Of a stretch of DNA of 11,239 bases, positions 1-5,851 are shown one piece after another. The notes under the pieces are model-generated. The model ran no database searches and was not told where the DNA came from. It worked only from the letters and a program-made list of their open reading frames with translations. The stretch is from DASTGO01 sp035719045 (GTDB lineage: Bacteria; Actinomycetota; Actinomycetes; Actinomycetales; Kineosporiaceae), in contig DASTGO010000072.1 of NCBI GenBank assembly GCA_035719045.1, positions 1-11,239 on the forward strand, given 5' to 3'. Position numbers and translations under genes: made by a program. Positions within the stretch are counted from its first letter, which is position 1. Each line of letters begins with the position of its first letter.

Positions 1-1273
1 CCAGGTCGCGCACCTGGCGGTCGAGCAGGCCGAGCACCTGCGCGGGACCCAGCCCCGCCAGGCCGGCGGTCCGCATCGCCGCCCGCGCCTGGCCCATCAC
101 GATGGCCGCCTCGACACCGCGGCCGGAGACGTCCCCCACCCCGATCGACACGTGCCGCTCGTCGACCCGCACCACGTCCCACCAGTCGCCCCCGACATCC
201 ACCTCCGGGGCGCCCGCCACGTACCGGGCGGCCACCCGCAGTCCCGGGATCCGTGGCGGGGCCGCCGGCAGCAGCGCCTGTTGCAGTTGCTGGGACACCT
301 CCGCCTGCAGGCGGTTCTGCCGGACCTGCACCACGGCCGATCCGGCCCGGGCGGCCACGTCGGTGAGGAACGGCACGATGGCCTCGGTGAACGGCCTGCG
401 GTCCCCCGCGCTGACCAGCAGGAGGGCGCCGATCAGCCGGCCCGCCACCGTCAGCGGGACGACGGCCAGGTTCCGCGCCCCGGCCGCAGCCAGCCAGGCC
501 CGGGCCGCCGGGTCCGCAGCGAGCTCCCCCTGGACCTCCGTCTCGAACGGCACCAGGACGGGGATCCCGGAGGCGAACAGCTCGTCCCAGCGGCTCGGGT
601 GCTCCCGGACCACCGAGGGGGTCGGCGGCGGGCCGAGCCGCGCCAGTCCCGCAGCCACGGCGACCGTCTCGGGCGCGACCGGTTCGGCCCGCGGCCCGCC
701 GGTACCGGACTCCCCGTCGTCGGGCAGCACGTAGACGGCGGCGACGTCGGCCAGCTCCGGAACCAGGACCTCGGTGAGCGCGCGCAGGGCCGAGGCGGGA
801 TCGGCGGCGGCGTTGATCCGTTCGGTCAGCCGCACGAGCAGCCGCGCCCAGTGGGAGGCCACCTCCGCACGCGCCTCACCGGACAGGTCCACCCCCGTGA
901 CCACCACTCCGTCCGGCGGCACCCCGGGCGGGCCGTACGGGGCGATGGAGTACCGCAGGTTCACCTCGCCGCCACCCAGATCGCGGATCCCGGCGCGGAC
1001 CCGGTCACCCCGCACCGGCTCCCCCGTGGCGAACACCCCGTCGAGTTCCCCCAGCGTGCCCGGCAGCACCCCGCAGAAGGCCTGCTCCACCGGCACACCG
1101 AGGGGTCTGGCGCCGAACAGGGCCAGGGAGGCGGCGTTCTGGTAGACGAGCAGATGCCGGGGTCCGGACAAGGCGATGATGCTCGCCGGCGAGGTGTCCC
1201 AGGCGGCCCGGAACGGCCCCAGCGCCGCGGGGAAGTCCCCGATCCCGGAAACCGAAGCTTCCTGCGTGCTCAT
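1..1273 (-). CDS. PAS-GAF-SpoIIE/PP2C serine phosphatase (3' end cut off by window edge)
   Basis: Reading the minus strand from the ATG at 1273-1271 gives 424 uninterrupted residues up to the window edge. Residues 1-130 look like a PAS sensor domain (AAWDTSPASIIAL, then VYQNAASLALFG). Residues about 140-310 look like a GAF domain, with the typical run AVVPLTVAGRLIGALLLV. From about 330 comes a SpoIIE-type PP2C phosphatase domain: LQQALLP linker, GGDWWD with Asp363 and Asp366, and GDVSGRG with Asp381, the usual metal-binding acidic residues. In actinomycetes this family generally dephosphorylates anti-anti-sigma factors, linking a sensed signal to alternative sigma factors. The ligand and partner cannot be told from the sequence. 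The rest of the PP2C domain, and any C-terminal kinase domain, lie outside the window. The start has only a weak GGCGGGGCGGGA ribosome site. The gene points away from the graspetide cluster and is probably unrelated to it. Confidence 0.93.
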   Translation of the reverse strand, partial: MSTQEASVSGIGDFPAALGPFRAAWDTSPASIIALSGPRHLLVYQNAASLALFGARPLGVPVEQAFCGVLPGTLGELDGVFATGEPVRGDRVRAGIRDLGGGEVNLRYSIAPYGPPGVPPDGVVVTGVDLSGEARAEVASHWARLLVRLTERINAAADPASALRALTEVLVPELADVAAVYVLPDDGESGTGGPRAEPVAPETVAVAAGLARLGPPPTPSVVREHPSRWDELFASGIPVLVPFETEVQGELAADPAARAWLAAAGARNLAVVPLTVAGRLIGALLLVSAGDRRPFTEAIVPFLTDVAARAGSAVVQVRQNRLQAEVSQQLQQALLPAAPPRIPGLRVAARYVAGAPEVDVGGDWWDVVRVDERHVSIGVGDVSGRGVEAAIVMGQARAAMRTAGLAGLGPAQVLGLLDRQVRDL

Positions 1274-1558
1274 GTGTCCCGCCCCGCCGTCCCCGCCACG
1301 AACATCTGGCACGCTACCCGTTCTTGGCGCATTTCGGACATACCTGACACGCCCGTCGCCTCCCGGCCCCCCCGGGTGGGCCGGGACCTCGACGGGGGTG
1401 ACGGCTTGGCGTACCCGCCGCCTGCTGGGCCGTCCCCACGGCCTGGAGCGACCGGTCTCATTCGGGAACCGGGGCCTGGTCCCGGCGTCCCGCCACGGGG
1501 GTCACCGCCCGGCGGCAGGAGCCTCGGCACCGAACGTCCGCGCAACCCGCGGCACCGG
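1274..1558. other. GC-rich intergenic stretch upstream of the phosphatase gene
   Basis: No gene is supported here. It must contain the promoter of the leftward phosphatase gene, but I cannot fix one with confidence. On the minus strand, TAGCGTGCC (1316-1308) lies about 35 bases before that start codon and matches nine bases of the palindrome at 10849-10863. The match is short and may be chance. A 193-codon minus-strand frame (1851-1270) overlaps the phosphatase start as ATGA, but its Arg/Gly/Pro/Ser-rich translation looks non-coding. Confidence 0.5.
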
Positions 1559-1666
1559 CAGATCCGGAACTCGCCAGATCCGGAACTCGCCAGATCCGGA
1601 ACTCCAGGATCCGGAAACTGCAGGATCCGGAACTGCAGGATCCGGAAACTGCAGGATCCGAAACTT
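1559..1666. repeat. Seven imperfect 14-16 bp tandem direct repeats, core GATCCGGAA
   Basis: Units begin at 1559, 1575, 1591, 1605, 1621, 1636 and 1652. The first three read CAGATCCGGAACTCGC (the third two bases shorter). The next four read CAGGATCCGGAAACTG, with single-base length changes, and the last is degenerate. So there are two subtypes in a block, as if one unit mutated and then spread by slippage. Each unit contains the palindromes TCCGGA and, in the second type, GGATCC, with CTGCAG at the junctions. Unit lengths of 14, 15 and 16 break any reading frame, so this is not a repeat protein. There are no spacers as in CRISPR. It could be an array of protein-binding sites or simply a simple-sequence expansion. 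Confidence 0.9.
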
Positions 1667-1962
1667 CGGGAACGGCGCACCATCGACAGGCTCGGCGCGC
1701 TCTTCCCGGTCAGTCCGACCCACGCCCGTTGCCTGCACCCCGGAAGATCCATGATCGGCGGGACGCGGGCATCGGGAACCACGCACCTCGCGGACGACAC
1801 GAGCACGGACCTGCAACTCCACAAGAATACGTTCCGTGAATGACCGGCCACTTGGCTACGAATAGACCATCAGCACTGACCGCTGGTCATCTTTTGACAT
1901 CCCCGTTTCCCATTGATGACATTCGGGAAACATAGAGATGACTTCCCCTCCAGGGGGTCAAC
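1667..1962. other. Intergenic stretch, no gene seen
   Basis: From 1667 to about 1850 the sequence is GC-rich with no supported gene. From about 1851 the base composition becomes visibly richer in A and T than the flanking genes. A TTGACA hexamer lies at 1894-1899, but the sequence 17 bases downstream (TGACAT) is a poor -10 box, so I do not call a promoter there. Confidence 0.5.
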
Positions 1963-1990
1963 TTGACGTGAGTAATGGTTCGCGTATACA
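1963..1990 (+). promoter_or_regulatory. Sigma70/HrdB-type promoter, TTGACG-N16-TATACA
   Basis: The -35 hexamer TTGACG (1963-1968) and -10 hexamer TATACA (1985-1990) are separated by 16 bases. Each is one mismatch from consensus, which is unusual in a high-GC actinomycete and suggests a strong housekeeping-sigma promoter. Transcription would start near 1996-1998. The next good gene to the right is the graspetide precursor, whose start codon is about 670 bases away. The transcript would therefore have a very long leader, or the promoter may serve a short untranslated RNA. That it drives the cluster is an inference. Confidence 0.55.
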
Positions 1991-1995
1991 GTTTT

Positions 1996-2028
1996 GAACT
2001 GTTCGATCCAAATTGCAAGGAACAGTTC
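1996..2028. promoter_or_regulatory. Two GAAC-N-GTTC palindromes at the predicted transcription start (candidate operator)
   Basis: GAACTGTTC (1996-2004) and GAACAGTTC (2020-2028) are each palindromic around one central base and are reverse complements of each other. Their starts are 24 bp apart. The first sits on the predicted start point of the 1963-1990 promoter, so a protein bound there would block transcription. A degenerate third copy, GAACTGTTT, begins at 2166. The spacing differs from the actinobacterial LexA box, which has four bases between GAAC and GTTC. The cognate regulator is unknown. Confidence 0.5.
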
Positions 2029-2562
2029 CAAGTGGAGTCACCGCCGCCACCACGACCGCTGTTTCGTCTGTCGCTCCGGTCAATGCGAAGTGGTGATGTT
2101 CACGTGAGTGTGACTCCAGTGCCAAGGACACGAGAACCGCGGCCCTGTGACCTGGACCACGTATCGAACTGTTTCACCAGGGTTGCTCGTTGCTCACCCG
2201 TGAAGTACCTGACGCTGGTGTCGGAGCATGAGACGCGCATCCTTGTGGCATTCACCGGATCGCACCCTCTCCCCTTCGGGGCGGTATTCCCATCCCTGGT
2301 TCGCCCAGGAGCAGCGAGCCTGAAGGAGCGCAACCTCCACATCGTGAACCGCCCGTGTGGATACTTCCGGAAAGATTCCGGGACCGTTGCGCACTCTCCC
2401 GGCCTCGGCAGCTCTCCGGTTCTCGACAGGAAGTCGCTGTCCCAGCCGTTCGCCTTTCCGGGTGTCCGGGCGTTCCTGCCCCGATGACGCTAGTGAGCGA
2501 GGCGCCTCACGGGGCCCTTCGCTCCGGGCGGCCCACCGGTTCTTCGGTCGCCCTCATCCAAC
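2029..2562. other. AT-richer gene-free region between promoter and precursor gene
   Basis: No convincing coding sequence. The longest plus-strand frame (ATG 1975, stop 2487, 170 codons) mixes A/T- and G/C-ending codons, has no ribosome binding site, begins upstream of the predicted transcription start and encodes nothing I recognise. Frames on the other strand are shorter and equally unconvincing. Local features are a small CCCC-TTC-GGGG stem near 2273-2283 and a TTCCGG repeat near 2365-2384. The region could be a long untranslated leader, a non-coding RNA, or remains of a decayed gene. Confidence 0.5.
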
Positions 2563-2630
2563 GATGCGTGCCTGAATGGCCCGGCACGCGTCACGTCCAC
2601 TGATGTGTGCCCGAACGGCCCGGCACGCAT
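2563..2630 (+). repeat. Two copies of a 29-bp hairpin repeat upstream of the precursor gene
   Basis: Copy 1 (2563-2591) and copy 2 (2602-2630) start 39 bp apart and differ at only a few positions. Each contains an inverted repeat with 7-bp arms and a 10-base loop: GCGTGCC (2566-2572) with GGCACGC (2583-2589), and GTGTGCC (2605-2611) with GGCACGC (2622-2628). The C-to-T change in the second left arm turns a G-C pair into a G-U wobble, so pairing in RNA is kept. The second copy ends 35 bases before the precursor start codon. It may be a pair of operator sites or a double stem-loop in the 5' leader RNA. Confidence 0.8.
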
Positions 2631-2650
2631 GCTCTCATGACTATCTCCAT

Positions 2651-2657
2651 CTGGAGG
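2651..2657 (+). promoter_or_regulatory. Ribosome binding site fixing the precursor start
   Basis: CTGGAGG lies eight bases before the ATG at 2666 and is the only good Shine-Dalgarno sequence in this frame. The frame is open further upstream to an ATG at 2576, but that start has no such site and falls inside the hairpin repeats. Confidence 0.75.
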
Positions 2658-2665
2658 CCCCCAGT

Positions 2666-3040
2666 ATGTCCACCCTCTGCTTTCCCCTCATTTCTCCGCG
2701 TCGTCCCGTGGACGACGTCGAGCTCCTCCTCGACACCCCGAGGGTTATCCCTCAGGCGGAGTTGACCACGGTCGGTTTCCCCTTCTCCATGCCGTTCCTC
2801 CTGGCAGAGGCGCCGGGCGACATCGAGGCGCCGGGCGGCGTCGCCCAGGATCCGCCCGCAGCCGAAGCACAGCCGTTCGGCCTGCGTACTGCTCAGCCCT
2901 TCGCCCACGACAACGGCTTGGTCGCCGAGCCCTCGATGAAGGGCGGTGGCGGTGGCGGTGGCTACTCGACGAGCGTGATCAGTACCACCTACTACACGAC
3001 CCAGGGCTGGGACACGTCCACGGACTGCAGCAACGACTGA
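2666..3040 (+). CDS. Graspetide (omega-ester RiPP) precursor peptide
   Basis: The 124-residue product has the layout of an ATP-grasp-modified RiPP precursor: long leader and hydroxyl/acid-rich C-terminal core. Two leader motifs stand out. Residues 39-45 (PFSMPFL) fit the PFxxxFL pattern of the microviridin leader helix bound by MdnC. Residues 70-79 (PFGLRTAQPF) fit the P-[FW]-G-L-x4-P-[FY] pattern that I recall for the Streptomyces family TIGR04186. A single Lys (92) and seven Gly (93-99) separate leader from core. Core residues 100-124 hold many Ser/Thr, Asp116, Asp120 and Asp124, one Cys (121) and no Lys, so esters rather than amides are expected. Start chosen from the CTGGAGG site at 2651. 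It is followed by an ABC exporter, GNAT and ATP-grasp ligase, which is what identifies it. The leader is longer than in microviridins. A lanthipeptide is unlikely because no Lan enzyme is present. Confidence 0.83.
   Translation: MSTLCFPLISPRRPVDDVELLLDTPRVIPQAELTTVGFPFSMPFLLAEAPGDIEAPGGVAQDPPAAEAQPFGLRTAQPFAHDNGLVAEPSMKGGGGGGGYSTSVISTTYYTTQGWDTSTDCSND
2942..2962 (+). repeat. Seven-glycine tract in the precursor (GGCGGT microsatellite)
   Basis: GGC and GGT codons alternate for seven codons, giving Gly93-Gly99 between Lys92 and the Tyr that opens the presumed core. It looks like a flexible linker presenting the core to the ligase, and may lie at or near the leader cleavage site. Being a hexanucleotide repeat, its length may vary between strains by slippage without a frameshift. 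Confidence 0.8.
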
Positions 3041-3053
3041 TCGCGACGTTCCC

Positions 3054-3093
3054 GCTGTCATCGGGGTCGCCCGGCTGCGGCCTCGATGACAGC
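3054..3093 (+). terminator. Intercistronic hairpin after the precursor gene
   Basis: GCTGTCATCGGGG (3054-3066) pairs with CCTCGATGACAGC (3081-3093) around a 14-base loop. This gives a 13-bp stem with one G-U wobble, 13 bases after the precursor stop codon. No T tract follows, so it is not a classic intrinsic terminator. It is more likely a partial terminator or a 3' stabilising structure raising precursor mRNA relative to the downstream enzymes, a common arrangement in RiPP operons. Confidence 0.75.
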
Positions 3094-3182
3094 CGCACGG
3101 GTCGGGTGGTGGGTCAGTGTTCTTCGAATCAGGGATCTCCCGGAAGTTGCGCGACGGGAAGAGCTCCGGCGAAGGAGTGCCG

Positions 3183-5138
3183 GTGACAGGGATCTCCGGG
3201 GAGAGAGCCCGGCGGCCTGACGGCAGGGCGGCACGCTTCCTTCGATGCCTGGCGCAGCGATACGTGGCTCGGATCACAGCGCATTCCGGGGCGAACGACC
3301 TGGTCATGGAGACGCTGCTGGCGCACCGACGGGATCTGGGCAGGCTGCTCGGGGTTGGCGCGCTCTGGTCCCTGCTCGAGCTGGCACCCGCCCTGGTGAT
3401 CCGGCGCCTGGTGGACTCGGCCGTGGTGTCGGGGAGCTCCGCCGCGGTGCTCACGTGGGTAGGGGTCCTGACCTCGACGACTCTGGTCGGGGCGCTGCTG
3501 CAGTACCGGACGTCGTCGCTGCGTGCGCAGGTCGGCGAGGGGATGGCGCATGAGCTGCGCGAGCGGCTCTATCGAGGCTTCCTGGATCTCCCGTTCCTCC
3601 GTTTCACCGCCACGCCGTCGGGAGAGCTCATCTCCCGGGTCATGAACGACCCCGCGGTCGCCCAGCTCTCGATCGTCAGTGCCCTGCCCATGGTGATCGT
3701 TCACCTGCTGGGTCTTGTCGTGCTGTGCTGTGGTCTTCTCGTCCTGGACTGGCGACTGGGCGTGGCCGCGCTCGCGGTCCTTCCGGTCGTGGCTCCCCTC
3801 GCGGTCCGCGGCGCGCACGGAGTGCGCAGGGCGAGCAGGGAGAGCCTGGAGGCCGGGAGTGAACTGGTCGGCCGGATGGTCCAGACGCTCGACGTCTCCG
3901 GGGCGACACAGGTGCGGCTCAGTGCCGCGGCGGCCGGCGAGCGTGAGCGGTTCCGCGTGGTCTCCCGCAGATATGCCGACCGGACGGCCGAACGGCTGCG
4001 GCTGAGCGCCCGGACCGTCCTGACCACTTCCGGCGCTGTCGCAGCGGCCACCGGTGCCGTGCTGGGGCTGGGCGGCCTCCTCGTCGCCCGGCGGCAGCTC
4101 ACGCTGGGCACGCTGTTCGCCTTCGCGACGGTGCTCGCCCAGACCTACTCGCGGGCGTCGGCACTGGCGAGTACCCGTGCCGAGGCAGGGGCCTCGATCG
4201 GGGCTCTGATCCGGGTTTCCGAGGCTCTGCAGTGGCCACGAAGGCCCGCCTCGCTCACGAGCGGCTCCTGGTGGGCAACCGTCGTGGGTCGGGCGTCGCG
4301 CCTCGATCGTCCGTCGTCAGCACCGGGGTCGAGCGCACCGCCCGAGCTCCGTTTCGAGTCCGTCACCTTCGCCTACGGTGACGTGGGATCCGTGACCGCG
4401 GCTGATCAGCGGAACACCCGGGGAGCGGTGGCGCCACGCGGGGGTCCGGTCCTGGAGGATCTCGACCTCGTCATCCCCGCGGGTGCAACGGTCGCCGTGG
4501 TCGGCCCCTCGGGGTCGGGCAAGACGTCACTCGCCTATCTCGCCGCCGGCCTCGTCCATCCCGATCGGGGCCAGGTGCTCCTCGGGGGTCGCGACGTCCG
4601 GAGCCTGGACGATGCCGAACGGGCGCGGTCGCTGGCCTTCGTCACGCAGGACATGTTCCTGTTCCACGACACCCTGGCGGCGAACATCGCCTACGGCTGC
4701 CCAGGCGTCGATCCGGAGGCGATCGAGCGCGCGGCCGAGGAGGCAGGCCTGGCTCCTCTCCTCGCCCAGCTACCGGACGGCTACGACACCATGGTCGGTG
4801 AACGTGGGTTCCAGCTCTCGGCCGGGGAACGGCAACGCGTCGCGATCGCGCGTGCCCTGGTGCGGCGGCCGGAACTGCTCATCATGGACGAGCCGACCAG
4901 TCACCTCGACGCGAGCACCGAGAGCAGGCTGCGGTCCACCCTGCTGTCCGCAAGGGCGGGGCGGACCTGCCTGATCGTGACGCACCGTCTCCGCCTGGCC
5001 GAGGACGCCGATCAGGTGATCGTCCTGGACGGCGGACGGGTCGTCGAGGCAGGCCCACCGGGCGAGCTGGCCGAACAGGGCGGGCCCTTTGCGGCGCTGC
5101 GGTCGTTGGAACTCGCCTTCAGCCGGTCGCCGGGGTGA
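3183..5138 (+). CDS. ABC exporter, fused membrane and ATPase domains (MdnE-like)
   Basis: A half-transporter with six-helix membrane domain and C-terminal ATPase, probably working as a homodimer in the cytoplasmic membrane to export the modified peptide. I start it at GTG 3183 because GAAGGAG lies five bases upstream (651 residues). The frame is open to a GTG at 3117. In this numbering Walker A GPSGSGKT is 441-448, the signature LSAGE is 545-549, Walker B LLIMDEP has Asp569-Glu570, and the H-loop His is 601. All catalytic motifs are intact. There is no N-terminal C39 peptidase domain, so it should not cleave the leader itself. Oddity: about 20 extra residues (GSVTAADQRNTRG and neighbours) lie between the A-loop Tyr (FAYGD) and the strand PVLEDLDL. 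It follows the precursor after the hairpin and precedes the GNAT gene by 73 bases. Microviridin clusters carry the equivalent mdnE. Confidence 0.94.
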   Translation: MTGISGERARRPDGRAARFLRCLAQRYVARITAHSGANDLVMETLLAHRRDLGRLLGVGALWSLLELAPALVIRRLVDSAVVSGSSAAVLTWVGVLTSTTLVGALLQYRTSSLRAQVGEGMAHELRERLYRGFLDLPFLRFTATPSGELISRVMNDPAVAQLSIVSALPMVIVHLLGLVVLCCGLLVLDWRLGVAALAVLPVVAPLAVRGAHGVRRASRESLEAGSELVGRMVQTLDVSGATQVRLSAAAAGERERFRVVSRRYADRTAERLRLSARTVLTTSGAVAAATGAVLGLGGLLVARRQLTLGTLFAFATVLAQTYSRASALASTRAEAGASIGALIRVSEALQWPRRPASLTSGSWWATVVGRASRLDRPSSAPGSSAPPELRFESVTFAYGDVGSVTAADQRNTRGAVAPRGGPVLEDLDLVIPAGATVAVVGPSGSGKTSLAYLAAGLVHPDRGQVLLGGRDVRSLDDAERARSLAFVTQDMFLFHDTLAANIAYGCPGVDPEAIERAAEEAGLAPLLAQLPDGYDTMVGERGFQLSAGERQRVAIARALVRRPELLIMDEPTSHLDASTESRLRSTLLSARAGRTCLIVTHRLRLAEDADQVIVLDGGRVVEAGPPGELAEQGGPFAALRSLELAFSRSPG

Positions 5139-5211
5139 TCGGCACGGCAACGCACGGTATGCCTCGTCCGGCCGGCCAGGGCCGGGTCTTCGTCGAACAG
5201 GAAGCGGAACG

Positions 5212-5850
5212 GTGAGCGGACGCCACGGCAGTATCGGATTCGACGGTCCCCCCCGCCCGGCGTCTCTGGGGCGGTCCGAGGATGCCGTACCGTCCGTCAC
5301 CACCCGACGCCTGATGATCCGGGCCGCACATCCGGACGACTACGCGTTCCTGTACTCCCTGGAGGCGCACCCGACATTGCGCTACCGCTGGTCGACCGAC
5401 CGGGAGATGCCGACGTTCGAGCTGTTCGTCCAGCGGATGTCCCAGGACCCGGCCCGCCAGTTCGTGGTGCTGAACCACGAACGGGAACGTCTCGGCTGGC
5501 TGCAGGCGTACAACGAGAACCTGGTGTCCGGTCACGCCTGGATCGGTGTGTTCATGCGCGACGAGGTGATCGGCACCGGGCTGGGCATCGAGTCCATTGC
5601 GGTCTTCCTCCACTACCTCTTCACCACCCGGCCGTACCGCAAGCTCTACGCCGCGGTGACCGAGGGAGCCCTTCCCCAGTTCGGTCGGGGTGAGGGGCGC
5701 TATTTCCACGTCGAGGGCTGCCTGCGCGAGAACGACTACTACAACGGATCCCTGCACGACCGGACCATCCTCGCCTTCTACGCCACCCAGTGGCTGGAGA
5801 TCATGAACCGCTGGGGACCCCGGTACGGCTGCGACCTGAAGGTGAACTGA
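5212..5850 (+). CDS. GNAT-family N-acetyltransferase (MdnD-like)
   Basis: 212 residues from GTG 5212, preceded by GGAAG; the frame is open further upstream but overlaps the exporter and translates poorly there. The acetyltransferase fold begins near residue 30 (VTTRRLMIRAAHPDDYAFLY). The acetyl-CoA binding segment is MRDEVIGTGLGIESI (115-129), with the R-x-x-x-x-G-x-G pattern. The closing segments RKLYAAV (143-149) and LRENDYYNGSLHDRTILAFY (171-190) resemble RimJ/RimL-type Acetyltransf_3 enzymes. In microviridin biosynthesis the GNAT MdnD acetylates the N-terminus of the peptide after leader removal; I infer the same role here. The stop codon is one base before the ATG of the ATP-grasp gene, so the two are probably translationally coupled. 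Other acceptors, including self-protection by acetylation, cannot be excluded. Confidence 0.88.
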   Translation: MSGRHGSIGFDGPPRPASLGRSEDAVPSVTTRRLMIRAAHPDDYAFLYSLEAHPTLRYRWSTDREMPTFELFVQRMSQDPARQFVVLNHERERLGWLQAYNENLVSGHAWIGVFMRDEVIGTGLGIESIAVFLHYLFTTRPYRKLYAAVTEGALPQFGRGEGRYFHVEGCLRENDYYNGSLHDRTILAFYATQWLEIMNRWGPRYGCDLKVN

Positions 5851-5851
5851 C

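Noticed and set aside
1559..1666. Possible CRISPR array
   Set aside because: Units are contiguous with no unique spacers, vary from 14 to 16 bp, and no cas gene is present.
152..1843. Long plus-strand open frame of 563 codons
   Set aside because: It lies antisense to the phosphatase gene, whose PAS, GAF and PP2C motifs are clear; the translation is low-complexity Arg/Gly/Pro typical of an antisense shadow in GC-rich DNA.
1270..1851. 193-codon minus-strand frame whose stop overlaps the phosphatase start as ATGA
   Set aside because: The overlap looks like coupled genes, but the translation is low-complexity, runs through the tandem repeats and has no recognisable domain.
1894..1922. Promoter at TTGACA with a 17-base spacer
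   Set aside because: The matching -10 sequence (TGACAT) is poor; the promoter at 1963-1990 is far better.
1975..2487. 170-codon plus-strand frame in the AT-richer region
   Set aside because: No ribosome site, start lies upstream of the predicted transcription start, mixed codon endings unlike neighbouring genes, no recognisable motif.
2576..2665. Upstream start extending the precursor to 154 residues
   Set aside because: No ribosome site, passes through the hairpin repeats, and the added residues (Arg/His/Cys-rich) do not resemble a leader.
2666..3040. Lanthipeptide or lasso peptide precursor
   Set aside because: The core is Ser/Thr-rich but has one Cys and no LanM/LanBC gene; no lasso cyclase or B1/B2 proteins are present; the adjacent ligase is ATP-grasp.
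3117..3182. Upstream GTG start for the exporter
   Set aside because: The GAAGGAG site five bases before GTG 3183 fits much better; the longer start is not excluded.
2591..3454. 287-codon minus-strand frame across the precursor gene
   Set aside because: It overlaps both the precursor and the start of the exporter in antisense; these have good ribosome sites and recognisable motifs, while this frame has none.
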